Positions 15,450-22,773 of a stretch of DNA of 64,000 nt are shown here, in pieces. Location: contig DATKML010000015.1 of NCBI GenBank assembly GCA_035541875.1, forward strand, positions 62,001 to 126,000, in the 5' to 3' direction. The translations under genes and the position numbers were made by a program. The notes under the pieces were generated by a model. The model had not been told where the DNA came from, ran no database searches, and saw only the letters and a list, made by a program, of their open reading frames with translations. Position 1 is the stretch's first letter. Every line of letters begins with the position of its first letter. The stretch comes from JAJPHI01 sp035541875 (lineage in GTDB: Bacteria; Desulfobacterota; Binatia; Binatales; Binataceae).

Positions 15450-17471
15450 ATGGGCGCGAATCCGACGAATGGCTCAGAACCTCGACACTTTCATCCGAAG
15501 GGCAAGCTGCCTTCCAAGTTCACCATCGAGTTGCAAAAGGGTCTGCGGGCGACCTTACCGTTCGAAGACCAGCGTGATTTCGAAGAGGCCAAACACGGCT
15601 TTGTCGCGGCCCCACCTTACAAACAGATAATGGCCGAGGCCGGCAACGTAGCCTGGGATATCGGTAGCTACGAATTCCTGCTGCAGGGTCGCGACTTCGA
15701 CAGTATTCATCCGTCTTTACAGCGCCAGGCGATCGTGAACATGGCGTACGGACTTTACGAAGTTGTACCCGGCAGAATTTGGCAGGTTCGCGGCTACGAT
15801 TTGGCCAACATAAGCTTCGTGAAGGGCGACACTGGCTGGATCGTTTTTGATCCCCTGACCGCCAAGGAAACAGCCAAAGCGGCGCTCGAGTTCGTGAACG
15901 AGAAACTCGGCAAGCGCCCTGTCGTGGCTGTCATCTACTCTCATTCCCACGTCGATCACTTCGGGGGGATAAGGGGAGTCGTAGACGAGGCTGATGTTAA
16001 GTCCGGCAAAGTGCCGATCATCGGGCCGATCGGTTTCATGGAGCATGCCGTTGCCGAAAACGTTTATGCGGGCAATGCGATGAGCCGTCGTGCCTTCTTC
16101 CAGTATGGACTCCTGCTGCCGCGCAGTCCCTTCGGCCACGTGGATCAAGCGATTGGGAAAAATACTGCCGCGGGAAGCGTGGGCCTGATTGAGCCCACTC
16201 GAATCATTGAGAAAGCCTTCGAGGAAGTCATCGTCGATGGTGTCAGGATGGAGTTCCAGAACACTCCAGGCACCGAAGCTCCGGCGGAGATGAACACTTA
16301 CTTCCCAGATTTCAAGGCCTTCTGGGCAGCCGAGAATATCACCGGAACGATCCATAATATCTACACCCTGCGTGGTGCTCTGGTCCGCGACGCTTTGCAA
16401 TGGTCAAAGCATATCAACGCCGCGTTGTATCGCTACGGGCAGGAGGCCGAGGTTATGTTCTCGGCCCATAGTTGGCCGCGTTTCGGCAATGCGCGAATCC
16501 AAGAGGTGATGCGTACGCAGCGCGATGTGTATGCTCATCTCAATAATGAAGTCCTGCACTTGGCCAATCAGGGTGTCACGATCAACGAGATACACAACAT
16601 CTACAAGCTGCCTGAAAGCCTGCAAAGGCGCTGGGCTGCACGCAGCTACCACGGCTCCGAGGAGCACAACAGCCGGGCCATCATCAATCGCTACCTCGGC
16701 TACTGGGATGCCAACCCAGCAACCTTGATTCCGCTTTCCCCGGGTGATTCTGCGCCCCTCTATGTAGAGATGATGGGAGGAGCGGAAAAGATCATCGCAA
16801 AGGGCAGAGAGCTGTGCGAAGCCGGCAAATACCGGCACGCTATCGAGATTCTGAACAAGCTCGTTTATGCCGAGCCCAACAATCAGGCCGCCAAGGATAT
16901 CCTCGCCGATGCGTTCGAGCAGATCGGCTATCAAAAAGAGAGCCCGAGCGTACGCAACAGCTTCCTGGCCGCCGCATTCGAACTCCGCTCAGGTATTCCC
17001 GGTGGTATATCCGCCAAAAGCAGCGGCCCCGATGTCATCCGAGCGATGTCCACTGAACTCTTCCTCGACTTTCTCGCTATTCGTTTGGACAGCAACAAGG
17101 CTCAGGGAATCGAGTTCAAGATGAACCTGTCTACGCCCGACAATGGCGAAAAGTTCGTCGTCGAGATGAGTAACGCGACGCTCACCAGTATCAAGGGTGC
17201 CGAGGCCAAGGACGCGAACGTAGCTCTCACGGTTCATCGCGCCGACCTCGATACTGTGCTCACCGGCGAGGCGACCTTCGACAAACTGGTTGCTACGGGC
17301 AAAGCAAAGATCCAAGGCGACCCCAAGCCCCTCGCACATCTGCGATCAGCGCTGGTTCAGTTCAGTCTGGCCTTCGAGATAATGCCCGGTACAAAGGCTG
17401 CGCCGGTAGCTGGATCGTCGGGTAAAGACCCCTTTGAACAAGCCGCCCCTGCACACTCGGATGGCGGCTGA
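15450..17471 (+). CDS. Alkyl sulfatase (SdsA/BDS1-type metallo-beta-lactamase fold)
   Basis: Zinc hydrolase that cleaves sulfate esters of alkyl chains. The 673-residue protein has the metallo-beta-lactamase core with YSHSHVDHFGGIRGV at about residues 160-175, further metal ligands around EAPAEMNTYFPD, the alkyl-sulfatase dimerisation segment (NSRAIINRYLGYWDANPATL) and a C-terminal SCP2-like lipid-binding domain (about 530-650). Unlike Pseudomonas SdsA1 it has no obvious N-terminal signal, so it may be cytoplasmic. AGGAGT precedes the ATG. The exported protein upstream and the DUF1329 protein downstream make a role in processing surfactants or lipids plausible. Confidence 0.9.
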   Translation: MGANPTNGSEPRHFHPKGKLPSKFTIELQKGLRATLPFEDQRDFEEAKHGFVAAPPYKQIMAEAGNVAWDIGSYEFLLQGRDFDSIHPSLQRQAIVNMAYGLYEVVPGRIWQVRGYDLANISFVKGDTGWIVFDPLTAKETAKAALEFVNEKLGKRPVVAVIYSHSHVDHFGGIRGVVDEADVKSGKVPIIGPIGFMEHAVAENVYAGNAMSRRAFFQYGLLLPRSPFGHVDQAIGKNTAAGSVGLIEPTRIIEKAFEEVIVDGVRMEFQNTPGTEAPAEMNTYFPDFKAFWAAENITGTIHNIYTLRGALVRDALQWSKHINAALYRYGQEAEVMFSAHSWPRFGNARIQEVMRTQRDVYAHLNNEVLHLANQGVTINEIHNIYKLPESLQRRWAARSYHGSEEHNSRAIINRYLGYWDANPATLIPLSPGDSAPLYVEMMGGAEKIIAKGRELCEAGKYRHAIEILNKLVYAEPNNQAAKDILADAFEQIGYQKESPSVRNSFLAAAFELRSGIPGGISAKSSGPDVIRAMSTELFLDFLAIRLDSNKAQGIEFKMNLSTPDNGEKFVVEMSNATLTSIKGAEAKDANVALTVHRADLDTVLTGEATFDKLVATGKAKIQGDPKPLAHLRSALVQFSLAFEIMPGTKAAPVAGSSGKDPFEQAAPAHSDGG

Positions 17472-17507
17472 TCCAAGGGTTCCAAGCTCATGGACTCTTG
17501 AAAGATC

Positions 17508-18215
17508 GTGGAGGGTATGGTGAGGGAGCAAATTTCGACACAAGAAAATCCGGGTCTCACCACTCCGCGAGGAGCCGCAATCGCGGGCGTCATGTTTTCA
17601 GTTCTCTTTATCGTCAGTCTGAGCCTAGTCCGCTATGCGATACCTGAGGATCCGAGTCAGCCCGGCGAGTGGCTTACCGAACCGAGCCGGCGTCGTGCAG
17701 TGCAATCCGCCGTCGACCTAGTTCCCTTTGCCGGAATCGCCTTTCTTTGGTTCATGGGCGTCTTGCGCAGCCGCTTGGGGCAATTGGAGGACCAGTTCTT
17801 CGCCACGGTGTTTTACGCTAGCGGGCTCCTGTTCGTTGCGATGCTGTTTGTTGGTTCCTCGATAGGCCACGCCATCCTCGAGTCAGTCGCGGCCGGCAAA
17901 AGTGACAACAGCACCTATTATTTCGCGCGTCGCGTAAGCGACACCGTCGTGAACCTCTTCGCGATGAAAATGGCCGGGGTGTTTATCTTTTCAACCTGCA
18001 CGATTGGTCTACGCACCAGGATCTTCCCGCGATGGATCGCTGTCGTTGGTTACGGATGTGGCCTCGCTCTCCTCGTGGTTATTAGTAACTGGCGCTGGAT
18101 TACCCTCGTGTTTCCGATCTGGATGCTTCTGCTCAGCGTTTATATTTTTCTCGCCGACCTGTTCGGTCATAGAGCGAGCACTGACCGTCCGGATATACGG
18201 ATCGCACGCCTATAG
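17508..18215 (+). CDS. Integral membrane protein of unknown function
   Basis: Not assigned to a named family with confidence. The product (about 235 residues from GTG 17508; the ATG at 17517 is an alternative) has about five or six hydrophobic segments: GVMFSVLFIVSLSLV, DLVPFAGIAFLWFMGV, FYASGLLFVAMLFVG, MAGVFIFSTCTIGL, AVVGYGCGLALLVV and FPIWMLLLSVYIFLADL. There are no catalytic motifs. It lies 37 bp after the alkyl sulfatase and 23 bp before the DUF202 gene, so it is probably in the same operon. Confidence 0.75.
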   Translation: MEGMVREQISTQENPGLTTPRGAAIAGVMFSVLFIVSLSLVRYAIPEDPSQPGEWLTEPSRRRAVQSAVDLVPFAGIAFLWFMGVLRSRLGQLEDQFFATVFYASGLLFVAMLFVGSSIGHAILESVAAGKSDNSTYYFARRVSDTVVNLFAMKMAGVFIFSTCTIGLRTRIFPRWIAVVGYGCGLALLVVISNWRWITLVFPIWMLLLSVYIFLADLFGHRASTDRPDIRIARL

Positions 18216-18238
18216 CGTCGCACCAGCAGGATTATCCG

Positions 18239-18628
18239 ATGGCCCAAAACCCTGTGATACCGGAACTGGATCGTTCAACCGCATTAGCCTTCGTGCGGAC
18301 GCGCGAGGCTTACGAACGAACGATGATGGCGTGGATCAGAACGGCCACTTCGCTCATCACCTTCGGTTTCAGCATTTATAAATTCTTCCAACTCGAAACG
18401 CCGATGCGCCCGGAACAGCAACGTCTTATCGGGCCCCGCCAGTTCAGCATCATCCTCGTGAGTATCGGAATTTTCTCGCTCCTGCTGGCCACACTGGAGC
18501 ATCACTTCAATATCCGAGCGCTGCGCAAGAGTTACCCTGAGAGTCGACGATCGTTGGCGGTACTGGTCGCAGCAATGGTTTCGTCTCTTGGCCTGATTGC
18601 CTTGTTGGCGATCCTCTTTCGACAGTAA
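18239..18628 (+). CDS. DUF202 / YidH-family membrane protein
   Basis: Small inner-membrane protein of 129 residues. The family hallmark is visible: RTREAYERTMMAWIRTATSL, then ITFGFSIYKFF. Three transmembrane segments can be drawn: around TSLITFGFSIYKF, FSIILVSIGIFSLLLATL and LAVLVAAMVSSLGLIALLA. The family has no established molecular function. It follows the preceding membrane-protein gene by 23 bp. Confidence 0.85.
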   Translation: MAQNPVIPELDRSTALAFVRTREAYERTMMAWIRTATSLITFGFSIYKFFQLETPMRPEQQRLIGPRQFSIILVSIGIFSLLLATLEHHFNIRALRKSYPESRRSLAVLVAAMVSSLGLIALLAILFRQ

Positions 18629-18806
18629 CTTGGCCAATCCCCGATAGCTTAAGAGTGCAAGCACGCCCTTAGCAGTTGATTCTCCGAATCAATTGCACCT
18701 TCTCCTGTTGACGAAACCAATCGGCAGGCGATAATCCGTGGACACCCAAAAAGACCGACTGCAGCTTCAAGAGCCTGCGTGGCGTGCAAGAAGGAGGATG
18801 CATCAC

Positions 18807-19127
18807 ATGGCCGCGAAACCATCACCTTTGGATCATATCCGGGGCACCGTTCCCAAACTGGTCGAGCTCACCGAAAAAGTCGTCTTCGGCGACGTATGGG
18901 AGCGGCCGGAACTTTCTAAACGCGATCGCAGCTTGATTACCTGTGCGGCGCTCGTGGCATTGCAGCGCCCCGATCAACTGCGCGCTCATCTGGGTCGTGC
19001 GCTTGCCAATGGCGTGACGAAGACTGAGCTCAGCGAATTGATCACCCATCTGGCGTTCTACTCCGGATGGCCGACCGCTGTGACCGCTGCGGGTATCGCC
19101 AAAGAAGTTTTCGAGAAGAACCTCTGA
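18807..19127 (+). CDS. Carboxymuconolactone decarboxylase-like protein
   Basis: Small all-helical AhpD-like/CMD family protein of 106 residues. Family features are VFGDVWERPELSKRDRSL, TCAALVALQRPDQLRAHLGR, ALANGVTKTELSELITHLAF and YSGWPTA. The CxxC redox pair of AhpD is absent, which favours the CMD branch, whose members catalyse decarboxylation or have unknown roles. The reading frame extends up to 18738, but AAGGAGG at 18791-18797 sits 9 bases before the ATG at 18807, which decides the start. Confidence 0.85.
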   Translation: MAAKPSPLDHIRGTVPKLVELTEKVVFGDVWERPELSKRDRSLITCAALVALQRPDQLRAHLGRALANGVTKTELSELITHLAFYSGWPTAVTAAGIAKEVFEKNL

Positions 19128-19225
19128 GCGCCGGTCGCTAGCTCGGCTGGCGATCGTATCGGGGACGCTTTCACAATCGGGCCGGAAGGGGACGCCGGCT
19201 CGCCACTACCGACAGTCAGGTTGTA

Positions 19226-20602
19226 ATGAGAACTAATGGTAGCCCTTTGCGTACAGCTTTAGCGCTCGCTTTGCTTACATTTTCGTTGGTCGGAATCGCT
19301 TCCGCCCAAAGTACATCAAATCCAGCATCTCCGGCTCCGCAAGCCGCGAATGCCGCCTCAGGGCAGAGTAGCGGGCAGGCCTCCGACGCGACGATTCCGG
19401 TCGGAACCGTCATAACCACAGCGAACTGGCAGCAATACAAGCAGTTCATGCCCGACGGGATGGTCACGCTTTTCGAGGGCAAGACCGATTGGAAGATGCC
19501 TAACGATATCGCGATGACCATCGGTCCTACCGTGATTCATCCTCTGCCCGCGGGCTACATGGCGGCGACAGCCAAATACAGTCCCACAACAAAACTGGTG
19601 GAGCTGCCGGGCGGCGCCCTCACGATCGATGGCTACCAGGGTGGGATGCCCTTCCCGAATCCGACCGAGCCCCATCGCGGATGGAAGATTCTCGCGGATT
19701 TCTGGTACCGCTATATCCCACATATCGTCGTGAACACGCCGGATAATCGCGGCTTCACGTGCACGCTCGACAGCGTTGGCGACGTTAATTGCGTCAAGGG
19801 ACTCTGGGTCGCTCGCCAGCTTTCCTACAACACAGACCCGGATACGCCGGCAACCTATCCCGGAGCGCAGGGCAAGTACTACACGACCTGGTTCATGATC
19901 GAGGAACCCGAACAACAGCACTACACCACGACGCTTTCAATCGAATATACCGACCTAAGCAAACCCGAGGACGTGTATACCTTTCTGCCTGCGATGCGAC
20001 GGACGCAACGGATGTCGGCCGCCGCGCGATGCTCAAGCTCGGGATCGGAAACGACTGCTGATGACGGGCGCTTCGGCTTCGATGCGTCTATACCGGATTT
20101 CAGTGCCGACCTGGTCGCCGAACGAAAAATACTGACGGAGATGGATATCAAATCAGCGGGGGCAGATTTTCCCGGCAACTACGCGATGCCGCTCGGATGG
20201 CCCAAGCCCTCATGGGGGCAATGGGAGGCGCGGGACGCGTATGAATTAGATATCCGCAAACTCCCCGCCAAGGCCGAGGGCTACTGCTACGGCAAGCGGA
20301 TTCTTTATGCGGATAAGAATTTCTTCGGCCCCCTCTGGGAGGATCTCTATAATCCCAGGATGGAACTCTGGAAGGTTGCCCTGCTCCAGCCGATCGTGAC
20401 TGAGGTTCCGCGCCTCGGCCTGCAGAACTCGAGCGGTGCCTGGTATGCCCATTGGTGGGATCTGCAGAGCCATCACGCGACTTTCCAAGGGCCACTCGAT
20501 GGACACGGCTACAACGTCCTGCTCAACGACAACGTTCCGTCGAGCTATTTGGATATCGAACGCTACACAACGCCGGGTGGACTCAATCAGGTAATGCGCT
20601 AG
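19226..20602 (+). CDS. DUF1329-family exported protein
   Basis: The 458-residue protein has a signal peptide (RTALALALLTFSLVGIASAQ), a Ser/Ala/Gln-rich linker and then a large domain resembling DUF1329, a LolA/LolB-like fold found with RND-type lipid exporters. The characteristic segment DVYTFLPAMRRTQRMSAAAR and the later SFP-like Trp/Tyr-rich half (GYCYGKRILYADKNFFGPLW, YDDxN-like AWYAHWWDLQ) are present. DUF1329 proteins often sit beside outer-membrane and MmpL-type transport genes; here the possible partner is the barrel-like gene at 14512. The function is inferred only. Confidence 0.75.
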   Translation: MRTNGSPLRTALALALLTFSLVGIASAQSTSNPASPAPQAANAASGQSSGQASDATIPVGTVITTANWQQYKQFMPDGMVTLFEGKTDWKMPNDIAMTIGPTVIHPLPAGYMAATAKYSPTTKLVELPGGALTIDGYQGGMPFPNPTEPHRGWKILADFWYRYIPHIVVNTPDNRGFTCTLDSVGDVNCVKGLWVARQLSYNTDPDTPATYPGAQGKYYTTWFMIEEPEQQHYTTTLSIEYTDLSKPEDVYTFLPAMRRTQRMSAAARCSSSGSETTADDGRFGFDASIPDFSADLVAERKILTEMDIKSAGADFPGNYAMPLGWPKPSWGQWEARDAYELDIRKLPAKAEGYCYGKRILYADKNFFGPLWEDLYNPRMELWKVALLQPIVTEVPRLGLQNSSGAWYAHWWDLQSHHATFQGPLDGHGYNVLLNDNVPSSYLDIERYTTPGGLNQVMR

Positions 20603-20607
20603 GAACG

Positions 20608-21030
20608 ATGAACCCAGTTTCCCACCTCAATCTTATTATCCGTGAGAATCGGGTCGCCGATTACCTCTCACCTACGCGCGAAATCGGGATGCGCCCGGAG
20701 GAGTTCGGTAGCGGAAACTCACGCTGGAGTTGGCGTGAACAACCGCCGTTGGTGCTGAACCCCTTCGGCGCTATCAATGGCGGCTTCGTCGCCGTATTCA
20801 TCGACGAGCTTTTGGCAACGGCTATCGGTTCGGTGCTCGAAGAGCATGAGTGGGCCATGACCGCCGAGACCAAGGTGTCCTATCTGCGGCCACTGCGCCC
20901 CGGGGCGATATCGGGTACAGCGCAGGTAGTTCGTCGCGGGCAGGGAATCGCGTTTCTCGACGCCGAGGTGCTCGGACCCGACGCCAAAGTCGCCGCGCGA
21001 GCCACCTCAACATGGTCGATTTCGCGGTGA
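20608..21030 (+). CDS. PaaI-type hotdog thioesterase
   Basis: Acyl-CoA thioesterase of the hotdog fold, 140 residues. The conserved turn NPFGAINGGFVAVFIDELLA carries the PaaI-like pattern (N, then GG followed by an acidic residue), followed by TAETKVSYLRPLRPG and RRGQGIAFLDAEVLG. The frame is open further upstream inside the DUF1329 gene, but the ATG at 20608, five bases after that gene's stop and preceded by AGGAAC, gives a normal family length. It probably removes CoA from aromatic or branched acyl groups; the substrate is unknown. Confidence 0.88.
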   Translation: MNPVSHLNLIIRENRVADYLSPTREIGMRPEEFGSGNSRWSWREQPPLVLNPFGAINGGFVAVFIDELLATAIGSVLEEHEWAMTAETKVSYLRPLRPGAISGTAQVVRRGQGIAFLDAEVLGPDAKVAARATSTWSISR

Positions 21031-21055
21031 GTCTCGGGCAAACTTAGGCGCAGTT

Positions 21056-22051
21056 ATGGAGTCAGTTATCAACGGAATCGATCTCGACCGCGTCGTTAGC
21101 GACGTGCTCGACGGCAAGGAACTGGATCGGAACACGGCACGCGCGATCATCGAATGGCCCAACGACCAACTCGACGCGCTGCTACAAGCTACGCGACGGG
21201 TGCGTGAAGCCGCCTTTGGACGTGCGGTAAAGCTTTGTATGCTGCGTAATGCGCAGAGCGGTATCTGCCCCGAGGATTGCGGCTATTGTTCGCAATCGAA
21301 AGCCTCGCACGCCGATATTCCGGTCTACAAGATGCAAACCGTCGACGAGTTGATTGCGGGAGCTCGGCAAGCCGTTGCGAGCGGTGCGCGACGCTATTGC
21401 ATGGTCTGCAGTATGCGCGGTCCGGCGGAGCGCGATATCGAGCATCTGGCGACTGCGTGCGAGAAGATTAGCGATGAGTTTCCCGAACTGGAGCTTTGCC
21501 TTTCGATCGGTTTGCTGAGCCGCCCTCAAGCGGAGCGGCTGAAGCAGGCAGGTGCGGGATGGATCAATCACAATCTCAACACAAGCCGCGAGTTCTATCC
21601 GAGCATCTGCTCCACCCATACGTATGAAGATCGTCTGCAAACGATCGAGAATATCCGCTCAGCGGGCCTGATGACCTGCGCGGGCGGAATCGTCGGGATG
21701 GGCGAAACCGATGAAGATATCATTAATCTGGCTTACGAGACGCGGCGCTTGAAACTTGATTCAGTGCCGCTCAACTTCCTGCATCCGATCGCCGGCACAC
21801 CGCTATCGGAACAGCGCAATCTGACACCCGAGAAATGCCTGAAGATCGCGTGCCTCTTCCGCATGCTGAATCCTACAAGTGAGGTGCGCGCCGCAGGTGG
21901 CCGCGAGCTCAACCTCGGTGATCGTCAGGCCGACCTCTTCAACGCAGTTAATTCGGTCTTCGTGAACGGCTACCTGACGACCCCCGGCCTCGATTACATC
22001 AGGACGCGAGAGATCATCGAACGCGCCGGATTTGAGGTCGAAGGTCAGTAG
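21056..22051 (+). CDS. bioB: Biotin synthase
   Basis: Radical SAM enzyme that inserts sulfur into dethiobiotin to make biotin. The 331-residue protein has the radical SAM cluster motif CPEDCGYCSQS at about residues 72-82, CMVCSMRGP, the region ETDEDIINLAYETRRL and PLNFLHPIAGTPL. These match BioB along the full length. No other bio genes are nearby. It starts 26 bp after the thioesterase stop and is probably the last gene of this plus-strand run. Confidence 0.96.
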   Translation: MESVINGIDLDRVVSDVLDGKELDRNTARAIIEWPNDQLDALLQATRRVREAAFGRAVKLCMLRNAQSGICPEDCGYCSQSKASHADIPVYKMQTVDELIAGARQAVASGARRYCMVCSMRGPAERDIEHLATACEKISDEFPELELCLSIGLLSRPQAERLKQAGAGWINHNLNTSREFYPSICSTHTYEDRLQTIENIRSAGLMTCAGGIVGMGETDEDIINLAYETRRLKLDSVPLNFLHPIAGTPLSEQRNLTPEKCLKIACLFRMLNPTSEVRAAGGRELNLGDRQADLFNAVNSVFVNGYLTTPGLDYIRTREIIERAGFEVEGQ

Positions 22052-22091
22052 ATCGGGTAAACACGCGCGGAGGTTAGTCCCGAGGCGTAAC

Positions 22092-22424
22092 TTAGGCTGC
22101 GGTCTGGTTCCCAGGCTTTCCTTTGCGATGAGCCTGAACATAAGCTCTCAAGACCGCGTTCATGAGTGTCTGGTAACCCGCTCCATTCGCCTTGAACCAT
22201 TCGACCACATCTCGGTCGATTCGCAGAGAAACAGGAACCTTTTTTTCGGGCATCGTAACTCTCGCACTTTTGAGCCAGGTCTCGTCGAGTATTGGGGCGG
22301 CGTCTGGGTCCGACTTGAGGGCCTTTTCGATCGCGCGATCAGTCATGCCATCAACTCTCGCCCAATCAGTTTTGCCACGTCTACGGCTGTTGACCGAATA
22401 ACGCTCGCTACGCTTTGCGCTCAC
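22092..22424 (-). CDS. brnA: BrnA-like antitoxin
   Basis: Antitoxin and autorepressor of a BrnTA toxin-antitoxin pair. From a GTG at 22424 the product is 110 residues: TDWARVDGMTD, then PILDETWLKSARVTMPEKK, then the ribbon-helix-helix DNA-binding segment VPVSLRIDRDVVEWFKANG and GYQTLMNAVLRAYVQAH. The longer open frame to 22484 lies inside brnT and lacks family sequence, so the GTG, which overlaps brnT by 17 bp, is preferred. The order toxin then antitoxin is normal for BrnTA. Confidence 0.9.
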   Translation of the reverse strand: MSAKRSERYSVNSRRRGKTDWARVDGMTDRAIEKALKSDPDAAPILDETWLKSARVTMPEKKVPVSLRIDRDVVEWFKANGAGYQTLMNAVLRAYVQAHRKGKPGNQTAA

Positions 22425-22662
22425 GACTATGTGCTCTTCTCGCCGATATGATGCAGCACCGCCTGCCGCGCACCGCATAGACAACCGTTAATTCTCTTCC
22501 CTCGACCATTCCCACCGCTATCATTCGCGTTTCGCCATCGTCGCGGCGGTCATCGACTACTTCAAGAAAAGGTCCATCGAAGATGTGCACGGCATCGTGA
22601 AAATCGATGCCATGCTTGAGGAGGTTGGTCGCGTTCTTTGCGACGTCCCACTCAAAAGCCAT
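22408..22662 (-). CDS. brnT: BrnT-family toxin (ribonuclease)
   Basis: RelE-fold ribonuclease toxin, 84 residues. Recognised by MAFEWDVAKNATNLLKHGID, FHDAVHIFDG, a DDRRDDGETRMIAVGM strand and ISARRAHSRERKA at the C-terminus, which carries the RxxxRE-like basic tail of BrnT. The gene is transcribed away from the EtfAB:quinone oxidoreductase-like gene and precedes brnA. The start codon lies inside a perfect palindrome (see the regulatory entry). Confidence 0.92.
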   Translation of the reverse strand: MAFEWDVAKNATNLLKHGIDFHDAVHIFDGPFLEVVDDRRDDGETRMIAVGMVEGRELTVVYAVRGRRCCIISARRAHSRERKA

Positions 22663-22704
22663 CTACGTAGATACGATTGTATAGACAGCCCCGCAGTCTT
22701 CCAA
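22661..22704 (-). promoter_or_regulatory. Candidate brnTA promoter and operator
   Basis: On the minus strand TTGGAA (22704-22699) and TACAAT (22681-22676) are separated by 17 bp, a near-consensus sigma-70 promoter. Transcription would start only a few bases before the brnT ATG, giving an almost leaderless message. A perfect 12-bp palindrome ATCTACGTAGAT (22661-22672) covers the start codon and the presumed start site and could be the BrnA operator. This is inferred from sequence only. Confidence 0.55.
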
Positions 22705-22719
22705 CAACCAGACTGCGGG
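22690..22719. repeat. 10-bp inverted repeat between brnT and the upstream minus-strand gene
   Basis: Perfect arms CCCGCAGTCT (22690-22699) and AGACTGCGGG (22710-22719) with a 10-base loop. It lies between the stop at 22774 and brnT, so it could end the upstream transcript, although no T-run follows on the minus strand. The plus-strand side is more T-rich (CTATTTCGTTGTC). The brnT -35 box begins at the inner edge of the left arm, so a regulatory role is also possible. Confidence 0.6.
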
Positions 22720-22773
22720 CCTATTTCGTTGTCTCTTCTTGAGAAGAGTTCAGTGAACCAGGTCTTCTTTAGG

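Noticed and set aside
18676..18692. Stem-loop TTGATT/AATCAA between the DUF202 and CMD-like genes
   Set aside because: The stem is only 6 bp and AT-rich with no T-run, so it is not a convincing terminator.
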